This document shows positions 1 to 9,184 of a stretch of DNA of 64,000 nt, piece after piece. The notes beneath the pieces were generated by a model that did no database searches, was not told where the DNA came from, and worked only from the letters and a program-made list of their open reading frames with translations. How positions within the stretch are numbered: the first letter of the stretch is position 1; each line of letters starts with the position of its first letter. Where the stretch lies: assembly GCA_028823995.1 (NCBI GenBank), contig JAPPFD010000027.1, positions 1-64,000 on the forward strand. Direction: 5' to 3'. Made by a program: the position numbers and the translations under genes. Origin of the DNA: a bacterium. Its GTDB lineage: Bacteria; Actinomycetota; Acidimicrobiia; Spongiisociales; ZC4RG35.

Positions 1-68
1 TACAACCCCCAACACCCCCAAACCGATTTGCAAAAAAGATAGAAACACCCCCCCGTATTATTCCACGT

Positions 69-118
69 GGCGGGACGTCGCAGATGTCGCACATCCAAAA
101 ACGTCCCGCCTTTTCTTT
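69..118 (+). terminator. Rho-independent terminator-like hairpin
   Basis: GGCGGGACGT (69-78) pairs with ACGTCCCGCC (101-110), followed by TTTTCTTT; a nested GATGT/ACATC stem lies in the loop. Confidence 0.65.
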
Positions 119-139
119 CGTCTGGTATCGTTCTTCGGC

Positions 140-481
140 GTGCGACATTTGCGCATCGTCAGTGGGAAATCCGACGAGGCGACCTGTGACCGTTGTGGTT
201 CGGTCTACTCGATATCGGACATCGAGTCGTTCACTCCGTGGATAGCGCCCTCCGATCCTGCCGAGGCGGAGCGGGCTAACCGGGAGTATGGGGTTCCTGT
301 GCGCTCCAGGGGGGTTTGTGGTGACTGTTGTTGGCGGTATCGCGATGCCACGGTCAAATGGCATGCGCACACCAGCGGACGTCAGGCGCTGTGTGGCCAG
401 TACCAGCCTGGCGCAGTCACGGACAACCCGGAGAGGGTCACCTGTGCGCGGTGCGTCATGATGCGGGGCCGTTCCCGATGA
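140..481 (+). CDS. Hypothetical Cys-rich (zinc-ribbon-like) protein
   Basis: ORF with CDRC, CGDCC and CARC motifs; start (GTG) uncertain; stop overlaps the next ATG (ATGA). Confidence 0.55.
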   Translation: MRHLRIVSGKSDEATCDRCGSVYSISDIESFTPWIAPSDPAEAERANREYGVPVRSRGVCGDCCWRYRDATVKWHAHTSGRQALCGQYQPGAVTDNPERVTCARCVMMRGRSR

Positions 482-1035
482 TCTTGTTTCCCAAACACGC
501 TCCACAACCTGGGCCGGCCCCGGGGCGTATCGAGCGGATCGCTAACAACCGTGCCGATTATCTTCTGGAGGGCCCGGGTGGCCTCTCCCCCATCGCCACG
601 GCTTTCGCCATCCTTTTCCTTCCTAAGCCGCTTCCGGAGCCGATCGAGTTGTCATGGCAGCTCGGCCGTGGGACACAAACCATTACCAAGGCGAGGGCCC
701 TTCTCCGCCATGTGCCTCCCGCAGTGGATGAGGACGGCTGGTTTCGTATCCATCCGGAGATTCTCGACAAGCGTTACAGCCCCGCGGTGCAACTCACGTG
801 GATCCTTCTCCGCCGTTACATCGTGGACGGCAAAACCGGATTGTGGATGCGCAAATATCAGTACGGTGCTCGTTCTCTTTATCGCACGATCGAGCGGGAC
901 TGGACGCAGCCTATGTCTCGGCGGTCTTGGAGTGAGGGCATGCGAACCCTGCAAAAGGACCTGTGGATAACTCCCTTCGGGATGGAGCAGGTGGGTCTTG
1001 TAATTCCCTCACTGCCCGCTTACCTCCTCAAGTAG
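478..1035 (+). CDS. Hypothetical protein, possibly mobile-element/replication related
   Basis: ORF starting MILFPKHAPQ..., overlaps the upstream stop by ATGA; no family recognised. The track's longer 328 start is in another gene's region. Confidence 0.5.
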   Translation: MILFPKHAPQPGPAPGRIERIANNRADYLLEGPGGLSPIATAFAILFLPKPLPEPIELSWQLGRGTQTITKARALLRHVPPAVDEDGWFRIHPEILDKRYSPAVQLTWILLRRYIVDGKTGLWMRKYQYGARSLYRTIERDWTQPMSRRSWSEGMRTLQKDLWITPFGMEQVGLVIPSLPAYLLK

Positions 1036-1171
1036 ATTGCAATCTTTCCTTGTCCTGTTGGGAACCCCGCAGCCCTACGAATGGTGCGCGGTTTCCCGGA
1101 CAGCTTTCAAGACGATACCCTCGCCTTGGTGTTACATCTGGATCATTTCTGATCCGCCGAAATAACGGCCC

Positions 1172-1199
1172 GGGGGCCGCCAAACTGGAGGCGGCCCCC
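1172..1199. repeat. Perfect 10-bp inverted repeat (stem-loop)
   Basis: GGGGGCCGCC-AAACTGGA-GGCGGCCCCC. Confidence 0.7.
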
Positions 1200-1667
1200 A
1201 AGCCGCTGGTAAATGCCTCAGCTTGCTATTGAGGCAGTCCTGATTATAACGACCCCCGCAGGGCCTCCTCATGGCCTGAAATCGTGTTCCCGGTGTCGCG
1301 GTGTGGCGCACAACTCCTTGAGGGTCAGGAGCCAACCCCGGGTACCCGTGGCATCCCGAGTCGGCCAACCGGAATCCACCAGGCGTGTACGGTGTGCCGG
1401 TGGCGGCCCGGAGGTGAGCATTGATCTGGCTGCAAGCGGCGGCTGGTCGCGGCAGGAGCCTGGCTGCGGACGCCTGCTGGTTGGCGCAAAGAGGGGTCGT
1501 GGGAAGGATGTCGTCCTGTGACGGTTGGGAGGTAAGCCTCGGTTGGTGGGGTTGGTTTCGCCTCAGAATAAGGGGGTGGGGGGTGTTGGTTTCCGTCGGG
1601 AGGAGGCCTGCCGGTCATATAACTCCTCTGCAAGGAGAGGTTTGGTGTAACCTAGGCTGATGCTGTT

Positions 1668-1733
1668 GGTGACACCAGAAGGAACATCATGGGTGACACG
1701 CAAAAAAGCTGTCGGTGACACTATAAGTGACAG
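1668..1733. repeat. Clustered GGTGACAC / TGTCACC direct repeats, possible IS terminal region
   Basis: GGTGACAC at 1668, 1692 and 1714, plus AGTGACAG at 1726. Confidence 0.45.
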
Positions 1734-1771
1734 CGGTTTTGACGGCAGGCCTGTGACCTGGGGAAACAGGG

Positions 1772-1847
1772 TGGTGGGCGTTGACGGAATCGAACCGCCG
1801 ACCTCTTCCTTGTAAGGGAAGCGCTCTCCCATCTGAGCTAAACGCCC
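1772..1847 (-). tRNA. tRNA-Val(TAC), CCA encoded
   Basis: Minus strand GGGCGTTTAGCTCAGATGGGAGAGCGCTTCCCTTACAAGGAAGAGGTCGGCGGTTCGATTCCGTCAACGCCCACCA folds as a cloverleaf; anticodon loop CTTACAA. Confidence 0.95.
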
Positions 1848-1877
1848 GGCCGCCTACTCCATATTACGACCTGAGGC

Positions 1878-2237
1878 TTAGGCGGTCTTCCTCATCGGGG
1901 ACAGTTCCTCCACCAGCGCCCACAGGTCCTCCTTGGAGGCTTCCACGGGCAGGGAGGCCTCGTCGGCCCGGGGACGCCCCGGGGGCCTCTTGCGGTAGAA
2001 GGCCTGGCCATCCCAGAAGAGGATGCCTCCCCACACGCCGTACTCCATGTTGGTGGACAGGGCGTACTCGAGGCAGGCAGCCCGAGCTTCCACCGGACAG
2101 GTTCCACAGATCAACTGGGCAACCCGCACAGCTTCACTTTCGTTGGTGAAGAAACTGGAAGTGTCGCCGCTGCCGTAGCAGACGCCGCTGCGCTCCAGGA
2201 TCTCCCTCAAGACATCTATTCGTGTGTTCAGTTCCAT
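1878..2237 (-). CDS. whiB7: WhiB-family transcriptional regulator, WhiB7-like (C-terminal AT-hook)
   Basis: Cys pattern C...CxxCx5C, GVWGG turn, then KRPPGRPR AT-hook; SD GGAG before the ATG at 2237. Confidence 0.8.
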   Translation of the reverse strand: MELNTRIDVLREILERSGVCYGSGDTSSFFTNESEAVRVAQLICGTCPVEARAACLEYALSTNMEYGVWGGILFWDGQAFYRKRPPGRPRADEASLPVEASKEDLWALVEELSPMRKTA

Positions 2238-2247
2238 TTTGGTCTCC

Positions 2248-2276
2248 AAACAAAAGAGCCGCCTTTCTGGCGGCTC
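2248..2276 (-). terminator. Intrinsic terminator/attenuator in the whiB leader
   Basis: Minus strand GAGCCGCC-AGAAA-GGCGGCTC-TTTTGTTT ending just upstream of the whiB SD and ATG. Confidence 0.75.
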
Positions 2277-2313
2277 CGCTGACAATGGGGGTTTTGGTCG
2301 GTCAATTCATCGC

Positions 2314-2448
2314 CTAACGGTCCGCACCTTTTCTTGGGTGATGTGTCGCACCACGCTTCGCCTTCGCAGGCGCTACGTAGTGGCATTGTGGGATAGACCA
2401 AGCATCCACAGATGCGGGGCCCATCCCCTTTGCTGTGTAATGCCTCAA
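2314..2448 (-). CDS. Candidate upstream ORF (44 aa) in the whiB leader
   Basis: AAGGAG-6 nt-TTG start; LRHYTAKGMGPASVDAWSIPQCHYVAPAKAKRGATHHPRKGADR*; ends 38 nt before the terminator stem. Confidence 0.4.
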   Translation of the reverse strand: MRHYTAKGMGPASVDAWSIPQCHYVAPAKAKRGATHHPRKGADR

Positions 2449-2499
2449 AATCAGCTCCTTGTCTTCCGGCCTCGGTTTCTCATCCTCGGCCTGTCCGTA

Positions 2500-2505
2500 A
2501 TTATA
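2500..2505 (-). promoter_or_regulatory. Candidate -10 box (TATAAT) for the whiB transcript
   Basis: Perfect TATAAT on the minus strand, preceded by the AT-rich run CGAATTTGTTTTAATAGTG. Confidence 0.5.
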
Positions 2506-2559
2506 AGACACTATTAAAACAAATTCGTTTCGCGTTTTCTTCCGGTTTTCTCCCGAGGG

Positions 2560-4161
2560 TCAAACCAGGCTTTCGGCGATCGCCTCCAGGCCACCGGACC
2601 GGTCCGATCCCAACGTAACCCGCAGCACTCTGCGACCCGCTCCCCGCAGCGCCAGGTAGTCGCCCTCCGCCTGCGCCGCGATCAGCCTGGAGAAGCCGAA
2701 CCCGGTCTCGGGAACCTGCACCTCCGGGCCGGGATCGTCCACAATCTGCAGAAAGACCCCGCCCGGGGGACCTCCCTTGTGGACCTGTCCGGTGGAGTGA
2801 AGAAACCGGGGACCGTAACCGAAGGTGGTGGCCACGCCGCTGATCCCGGTGATCAGCCGACGGACCTCGCCGATCTTCTCCTCGATGTCGGCTCCCGGGG
2901 GAAGATAGGCGTGGATACCCAGGTAGTCACCCGGTCCCAACTCCTCCACCATCCTGCGGATCGATGCCCTCGCCCCGGTTGACTGCGCCGGCGCCAGGTC
3001 GGTCCCGGCCGTAGCCGCGTCGCGGCCCATCGCCTCCGACGCCAGCCGCTTGGCCTCTTCAACATCGGGCTGATCGAAGGGATTCACTCCCAGCACTTCA
3101 CCCGCCGCGGCCACCGCCAACTCCGCCCGGATGATCTCAGCGCCCAGGTCCAGGCGGTCCGAAACCTCGATCCGCGCTCCGCTCACGCCGCAGGGCAGAC
3201 CGACCTGAGGCCCGCCGTCGGACTCCCACACCAGGAAGACGCGGTCGGAGCCGTAGAGACCTGCGGGCAGGATCGACTCCCCCGCCACCGGGACTATCCC
3301 CACCCCGTTCTTTCCGAGGCTCTCGGCCACCAGTTGTTCCATCCAAGCGGGAAACGCCGCCAGGCTGTCGGTGGTGTGCAGAGTCAGCTTGTCCATCCCG
3401 GCCGCCGCGGCCGCACCCACGGCCAAGCCCAGGCCCACCGCCGGGTTCTCGGCGGCGCCAAGCCTGCCGCGGTCCGCCGCTTCCCGGGCCCTCTCCAGCA
3501 GGGACGGGATGTCGACTCCGATGAGAGCGGCGGGAACCAGTCCGAAGGCGCTGAGGGCCGAGAACCGTCCTCCCACGTCGGCAGGGGCGTTGAACACCGC
3601 CCGGAACCCGCGCTCTCTCGCCAGGCGGTCCAGCGGAGTGCCCCGGTCGGTGATCGCCACGAACCGGGCGCCTTCCCCGGAGCACTGTTCCCAAAAGAAC
3701 CTGTAGAACGACAGGGTCTCCACCGTGGTGCCCGACTTCGACGAGACCAGGAACAGGGTGCTGGACGGATCGATCCGGGAGCGAAGTGACGTCACCGTCT
3801 CGGGGTGAGTGGAATCCAGCACGGTGAGACGGGGACGGCCCGGCCCGGAGCCGAACACCGCACCGAACACCTCGGGCGCCAGGCTGGAACCTCCCATGCC
3901 CAGCAGCACGACGTCCGCCACCTCCTCGGAAGCCGCCTCCTCGGCCAGACGGACCATGTCCGGTAGCCGATCACCCATGGCGTAGGGAAGATCCAGCCAT
4001 CCGAGCCAATCTCCCGCGGTGGCAGCCGCCGTTCCCCAAACGGACGGGTCCGAGGCCCACAGCCTGTCCACCAGGCCTCGCTCCTCCCACCGCCGGACGG
4101 CCCGATCCCAGCCATCCAGCCCGGAGAGGTCGTCAGTGTAAAGAGGGAGCCTCGCGGTCAT
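2560..4161 (-). CDS. pgi: Glucose-6-phosphate isomerase (SIS-domain; resembles the Pgi half of Tal-Pgi proteins)
   Basis: MTARLPLYTDDL..., VVLLGMGGSSLAPEVF, SSKSGTTVETLS, DVGGRFSALSAFGLVPAAL; start ATG 4161 overlaps the upstream stop. Confidence 0.85.
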   Translation of the reverse strand: MTARLPLYTDDLSGLDGWDRAVRRWEERGLVDRLWASDPSVWGTAAATAGDWLGWLDLPYAMGDRLPDMVRLAEEAASEEVADVVLLGMGGSSLAPEVFGAVFGSGPGRPRLTVLDSTHPETVTSLRSRIDPSSTLFLVSSKSGTTVETLSFYRFFWEQCSGEGARFVAITDRGTPLDRLARERGFRAVFNAPADVGGRFSALSAFGLVPAALIGVDIPSLLERAREAADRGRLGAAENPAVGLGLAVGAAAAAGMDKLTLHTTDSLAAFPAWMEQLVAESLGKNGVGIVPVAGESILPAGLYGSDRVFLVWESDGGPQVGLPCGVSGARIEVSDRLDLGAEIIRAELAVAAAGEVLGVNPFDQPDVEEAKRLASEAMGRDAATAGTDLAPAQSTGARASIRRMVEELGPGDYLGIHAYLPPGADIEEKIGEVRRLITGISGVATTFGYGPRFLHSTGQVHKGGPPGGVFLQIVDDPGPEVQVPETGFGFSRLIAAQAEGDYLALRGAGRRVLRVTLGSDRSGGLEAIAESLV

Positions 4162-5450
4162 CAACCTACCGGCGCGCCGACCGCAATCGAGGCGGCTCCC
4201 CCCTGAAGCTGGGTGGTCATCAGCACCGCGACCTCCTCCTGGGCTTCGACCAGGTAGCCGGCAATACCCTCCGTCGATGCTCTCAACTTGCCCAGTTCGA
4301 AAGAGCGAACCGATTCGGGCGGAACCGTAATGGTGAAGGAGTAGTTCCCCGCCGAGACCGACGCTCTCGCCTCCAGTCCCGAGGGATTCATAATCCAGGC
4401 CCTGGTGTCTCTCCCGGCGCCATCTCCGGCGGCGGGAAGGAACCAACTCTTGGCAGTCTCCCGGACCCCGGGACTTATGGCCAGAAGACCCTCTCCCTCG
4501 ATGCGCAACCCGGCGGCCAGCGGGACCGTGCCCACCACCCCGATCCCTGTCACCCCTCCGGGGAGGGCTGACAGGGGAATGGAGACCAGTTGGCCGGGCA
4601 GGAAGTCCTCCTCCAAGAAGGCGGGCAGCGGTCCGGATTCGGTCATCAGGTCCACCCGGTAGGTAAAAGGCGATCCGGAAGGCGAAGCGATGGTCAGGTA
4701 GGTTTCCGCCTGCCCGAGATCGGGAACCGGCAGCCACCAGTCGGTGTGGGGAGTCACCCCTTCGGTCATGGCGGTCTCACCTTTCCCGGTCTGCCGCAGC
4801 AGGAGAGCGATACGTCCGGGAGAGGACTCCGCCAGCACCGCCAGCGACCGGCGAAGCCGCAACGGCTCATCCAGGGTCATCTCCACCGTCTTGCCGGCCG
4901 GCACATAGATCTCCCGGAGGGACGAAGGGGTGTCCTCTCCCAGTTCGCTGGTGACGACGACCCGCACAACCGAGTCCAGCACGTAGGGGTTGTAGAGGAT
5001 CAGGTCCAGACGATCGTCGGAGAGGGTGGCGCCGCCCAGCGCCGCCAACCGGTCGGAGGACTCCCCGCACGTCCAGGCGGAGAGGGCCTCCGGAGCGGCG
5101 TTGGCGATCCCGGCTCCGGACGGTCCGGCGCCGGTTTCGGCCAGGAAGACGCTGCTTCCGACCGGCGCCGCGCCCGTCCACATCCCCCTGTCATCCAACT
5201 CAGCCCCGCCGAGGGGCGACCATGCGCCCTCGGCGACCGCCCAGAGAGGGACGGGCCCTGGCCGGGCGGCCTTCAGGGAGACCTCCGTTTCCGAGCGGAC
5301 GAAATCAGCCAGCGGGCAGACCAGGTGGTCGGATCCCGCTCGGGTCTCCTCGCTCGGCGCCTGGACCGCGCCCGGGGAGGACGCCGCCGAAATCGCCCAG
5401 GTCAGCACTCCCAACACCAGACCGACCATCCCGACCGCCACTCCTCTCAT
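4161..5450 (-). CDS. DUF5719-like secreted protein
   Basis: N-terminal hydrophobic signal MRGVAVGMVGLVLGVLTWAISAA; position between glycosyltransferase and pgi. Confidence 0.65.
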   Translation of the reverse strand: MRGVAVGMVGLVLGVLTWAISAASSPGAVQAPSEETRAGSDHLVCPLADFVRSETEVSLKAARPGPVPLWAVAEGAWSPLGGAELDDRGMWTGAAPVGSSVFLAETGAGPSGAGIANAAPEALSAWTCGESSDRLAALGGATLSDDRLDLILYNPYVLDSVVRVVVTSELGEDTPSSLREIYVPAGKTVEMTLDEPLRLRRSLAVLAESSPGRIALLLRQTGKGETAMTEGVTPHTDWWLPVPDLGQAETYLTIASPSGSPFTYRVDLMTESGPLPAFLEEDFLPGQLVSIPLSALPGGVTGIGVVGTVPLAAGLRIEGEGLLAISPGVRETAKSWFLPAAGDGAGRDTRAWIMNPSGLEARASVSAGNYSFTITVPPESVRSFELGKLRASTEGIAGYLVEAQEEVAVLMTTQLQGGAASIAVGAPVG

Positions 5451-8212
5451 CGGGACGCCCCCCTCCCCCACCAGACCAGGCCCGCCAGCGCGATCAGAAG
5501 GCCCCCACCCCACCAACCCAACCTCCGCTCCACCGGATCCGGAGTGAAGCTCCCCGCCCCCTCGGAGCCGGAGATGGTGTTCCACCACGAGTGCTGCGCC
5601 CAATTTGGACCCCAGCCGGGATGGGCGTTGTCCCCGATGCGGATCCTCCCCTGAAACTCGAGGCCCTCCACGCGGTCGGGAGCCACTGAGTCCCAGGCGC
5701 CCACATACGGCCCGTCGGACCGGGGGAGAGCCACCAGGTTCTCATACACCACCGCCTCCGCCGACTCAGAGAGGATCCGCACGTCGACCTGACCCGAGAG
5801 GTACCGGGAGAAGCCCGTGTCCTGGGAAGCCACCACCCACCTCACTCCGAAGGGAGCCAGGAGTTCCCCGGGCCGCAGCGGACGCGACTCCGACAGAAGC
5901 CTGACCACCTCCTCCAAAGCCTGGTCGCCCACGCCCGGAGGGGCGAGCCAGGCCTGTTCCAGGGTGGGAGGTCCGGCCTTCATCAGCCGATAGGCGAACC
6001 CCTCTCCCTCTCTCTCCATCCCCGGCAGGGATCCTTCCGCTCCGATCAGGAGGAGGCGACTCCCGTCCCCCGGGTCGGCCAGACTGGAGGCGAACTCGAG
6101 ACGGTCGCTCCACAGGTCCTCCGCCATTCCCGCCCGTCCACCCTCCAAGGTGGGGAGAGAAGAGCCCAACACCACCACCCCCGCAACGAGCGCCAGCAAA
6201 CCTCCCACGCGAACCCGTTCCTTCCCCTCCCTCACCCCCGCCCCCACCGAGGCCGCCACGATCGTCCCGGCGCCCGCCGCGGCGAGGAGCGCACCGGCCA
6301 GGGCCAGTTCCCATTCCGGGAGGTGCCCCACCCACAGACCCGCCCCGCTCAATGCCAGGCCCACCCCTGTCGCCCCCCGCGGGCGGGCCCCGCCGAACAC
6401 CACGGCCAGCAGGCCGGCGACGGCCACCCCGCCCCAGTAGACCCAATCCGCCTCCCAGGCCAGCGACGGACCGTGCGACCAGATGTCCAGGTCGTATGCC
6501 CACAGATAGGTCCCCACCGCCGACACACCCACCGCCGCCCCCAACAGTGCCCGGGGGATCGACCACCATGACCAGCCGACGCCCGCCGCGCAGCCCAAGA
6601 GGACAATCGCCAACGGCGCCGCCGCCGCCACCGGTGCGGAGGCCGCCAGCAGCGCGCAGGCGAGGGAGACGGCGGCCAGGTCCCCGATCCGCGCCCGCCA
6701 CCCGTCGGGCCAGGGCCGCGCCGCAGCCGACACCGACCACGGGAGGGCCCCCAGGGCGACCACCAAAGGCCAGTAGCCATGTGCAAGCACCGAGGCGGTG
6801 GCGGACCCCAGCAGGTAGACGGCCGCCCCCGCATGAGAGCCTGCGGACGCCACTCCCATGCTGCGAAACAGCCGGGCCGATCCCAGCAGGCCGGCCAGGA
6901 GGGCGATACCGGTCACCAGGACCTGGGAGCCCGACCACCCCAGGGTCAGCCAGTCGGCGAACGCCGCCAGAGTGGCCGCGGGATGGGGAGGGAGGGAGGT
7001 TCCCAATCCGGCGTCGCTCCATCCCCCCGCGTAGGCCGAGAGCACCCCCGCCGGGTCGTCCCCGGGAGGAAAGCTGAACCCGACCGAGGGCAACCCGACC
7101 AGCCACAGGTTCCGGGACGCGGCCGCCACATAGAGAAACGAGAGCAGGGCCGCCAGGGGCGCCCCCCTTCGAAGACGGGACGTCAGGACCACCGCCCACG
7201 ACTTCTCCTCGGGGCCGAAGTCCCCGATTCTCCGCCCGATCTCCGATCCCACCTCCCGAAGAGTCACCGAGCCTGACATCTGATACCGGAAAATGTCCTC
7301 ATCCCCGACCGCTCGGAACTTCTGCGCCTTGATCCGGCCCGAGACCGCTGACGGGAACCTCCAGATGTTCCAACCCACGGCGGTCAGGAAGCCGGCCAGG
7401 CGCCCCGGTCTTCCCAGGACCAGGCTGAACAGCCCCTCACCGAGATTCAGCAACACATCCAGCGGAATGGCCCAGGCCAGGGTCATCAGACGGTACGCCT
7501 TGAACATGGCCCGCATCCGTCCCGCCCGCTCCCTCCAGCCCGCGAAGCGGGGAAACATCCGGGAGGGGTACCGGACCCGTGAAGAGGGGGCCACCACCAC
7601 CCGTCCTCCGGCGAGCCGCACGCGCTGGCAAAGGTCCAGGCCGGCGGAGACAGGCGGCAGCGACTCGTCGAACCCGCCCAGCACGGCCAGGAGCCGGCGA
7701 CGCATCAGAAGGGAGACCGACGACAGGTTGGAGACCTCCCGGACCACGTCGTATTGGGCGAAGTCGAGTTCGGAATCGTCCAGGCCCGTGAAAGTCACTC
7801 CGAACAGATCGGTGGCGCTTCCCACCGACAGGAGTTGCTCCGAGTCCTCGGAGGAGAGAATCTTCGACCCCACCAGCGCCACCTGATGGTGCACCGCCAC
7901 CTGCACCAGGGCGGTCAGAGCCCCCGGCTCCGGCTGCGCCCGGCCCGCCAGGATCCAGATGTACTCGATGTCGGCGGGCAGCGCCCTCGCCACCGCGTCC
8001 AGGGTGTCGCGGTGGAGGGCCCCCAGTCGTTCCGCCTCCCGTTTGGCGCCTGGGTCTTTGCCCACCACTATTAGCCGGGTGATCCAGTCCTTTTCCGCCC
8101 CCCTGTCAACCGGTGGCTCAAGGGGGTCGCCCTCGGCCATGAGCACAACCGCAATGCTGGGAGTCCGGGTTGGGCGTACGATGGAATCCGAAGAGGAGGC
8201 TGTGCCCGTCAT
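5447..8212 (-). CDS. Large glycosyltransferase family 2 membrane protein
   Basis: N-terminal GT2-like domain (SIAVVLMAEGDPL..., SLLMRRRLLAVLGGFDESLPPVSAGLDLCQRVRLAGGRVVVAPSSRVRYP) then many hydrophobic helices. Confidence 0.8.
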   Translation of the reverse strand: MTGTASSSDSIVRPTRTPSIAVVLMAEGDPLEPPVDRGAEKDWITRLIVVGKDPGAKREAERLGALHRDTLDAVARALPADIEYIWILAGRAQPEPGALTALVQVAVHHQVALVGSKILSSEDSEQLLSVGSATDLFGVTFTGLDDSELDFAQYDVVREVSNLSSVSLLMRRRLLAVLGGFDESLPPVSAGLDLCQRVRLAGGRVVVAPSSRVRYPSRMFPRFAGWRERAGRMRAMFKAYRLMTLAWAIPLDVLLNLGEGLFSLVLGRPGRLAGFLTAVGWNIWRFPSAVSGRIKAQKFRAVGDEDIFRYQMSGSVTLREVGSEIGRRIGDFGPEEKSWAVVLTSRLRRGAPLAALLSFLYVAAASRNLWLVGLPSVGFSFPPGDDPAGVLSAYAGGWSDAGLGTSLPPHPAATLAAFADWLTLGWSGSQVLVTGIALLAGLLGSARLFRSMGVASAGSHAGAAVYLLGSATASVLAHGYWPLVVALGALPWSVSAAARPWPDGWRARIGDLAAVSLACALLAASAPVAAAAPLAIVLLGCAAGVGWSWWSIPRALLGAAVGVSAVGTYLWAYDLDIWSHGPSLAWEADWVYWGGVAVAGLLAVVFGGARPRGATGVGLALSGAGLWVGHLPEWELALAGALLAAAGAGTIVAASVGAGVREGKERVRVGGLLALVAGVVVLGSSLPTLEGGRAGMAEDLWSDRLEFASSLADPGDGSRLLLIGAEGSLPGMEREGEGFAYRLMKAGPPTLEQAWLAPPGVGDQALEEVVRLLSESRPLRPGELLAPFGVRWVVASQDTGFSRYLSGQVDVRILSESAEAVVYENLVALPRSDGPYVGAWDSVAPDRVEGLEFQGRIRIGDNAHPGWGPNWAQHSWWNTISGSEGAGSFTPDPVERRLGWWGGGLLIALAGLVWWGRGASR

Positions 8213-8245
8213 CAACAAACGCAATCCTAGGAATGCAGACCGCCT

Positions 8246-9184
8246 ATGAGAACGCTTGACGAAAAGCCCGGAGTGCTGCTCCTTTCCGGAGGGGTGGGAG
8301 GAGCGCGACTGGCGCGGGGGTTTTCCCGGCTGGAGGAATGGGAGACGACGGTGGTGGTAAACACCGGGGACGACGACTGGGTGTACGGGGTGTACGTCGC
8401 CCCCGACCTGGACACGGTGGTCTACACCCTCGCCGAGGCGGAAGGGCCCCAGGGCTGGGGGCTGGTCGACGAGACCTGGCAGGTGATGGAGTCTCTCTCC
8501 GGGTTCCCGATCGACACCACATTCCGATTGGGCGACCGAGATCTGGCGACCAACCTCTTCCGGACCATGCGAATCGGGGAGGGAAGGCCGTTGAGCCTGA
8601 TCACCGAGGAGATCGCCGGCGCCTTCGGACTCGGGATGAGGCTCCTCCCCGCCACCGATCAGCCCCTCCGCACCAAGCTGCGGACCGTCGGGGGGGAATG
8701 GCTGGACTTCCAGGACTACTTCGTCCGCAGACAACACCGGGACCGGATTACCCGGATCCGCTTCGACGGGGCGGAGGCCGCCCGGCCCGCTCCCGGGGTG
8801 ATCGAGGCTATCGGCGCAGCCCAAGCGGTGATCATCGCCCCCTCCAACCCTCCCCTCTCGATCTGGCCGATCCTGGCCGTGCCCGGCATCCGCTCCGCCC
8901 TGGAGGCCGCCGACACGGTGATCGCGGTCAGCCCGTTGTTCGGAGGAAAGGCCCTGAAGGGTCCGGCCGCCGATGTGATGGACAGCCTGGGCCTGCCGCC
9001 GGGAAACCGGGGCGTGGTCGAGGCCTACCGAGGTCTGCTCTCGGGCCTGGTGGTGGACATCGGGGACGCAGGCGACGTGGGATTCCTCTCCGACATGGGC
9101 CTCGGGGCCTGGGCGACCGACACTCGAATAGCCGATCCGGCCGCCTCCGCGCGGCTGGCCGCCGAGATCATGGCTGCGCTGTGA
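8246..9184 (+). CDS. fbiA: 2-phospho-L-lactate transferase / FbiA (coenzyme F420)
   Basis: VLLLSGGVGGARLARGF N-terminus and characteristic CofD sequence. Confidence 0.92.
   Translation: MRTLDEKPGVLLLSGGVGGARLARGFSRLEEWETTVVVNTGDDDWVYGVYVAPDLDTVVYTLAEAEGPQGWGLVDETWQVMESLSGFPIDTTFRLGDRDLATNLFRTMRIGEGRPLSLITEEIAGAFGLGMRLLPATDQPLRTKLRTVGGEWLDFQDYFVRRQHRDRITRIRFDGAEAARPAPGVIEAIGAAQAVIIAPSNPPLSIWPILAVPGIRSALEAADTVIAVSPLFGGKALKGPAADVMDSLGLPPGNRGVVEAYRGLLSGLVVDIGDAGDVGFLSDMGLGAWATDTRIADPAASARLAAEIMAAL

Noticed and set aside
1563-1832. 89-aa minus-strand ORF overlapping the tRNA
   Set aside because: Reads through the tRNA-Val gene and the TGTCACC repeats; not a plausible protein.
4162-4737. N-terminal extension of the 725-aa ORF 2560-4737
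   Set aside because: Overlaps the DUF5719-like gene in another frame; the ATG at 4161 is the natural pgi start.
8213-8824. N-terminal extension of the 1125-aa glycosyltransferase ORF
   Set aside because: Lies antisense to fbiA; the ATG at 8212 gives a normal divergent gene pair.
8338-9180. N-terminal ~280 aa of the 515-aa ORF 8338-9885
   Set aside because: Out-of-frame with fbiA and not protein-like; only the 9181-9885 part (CofE) is real.
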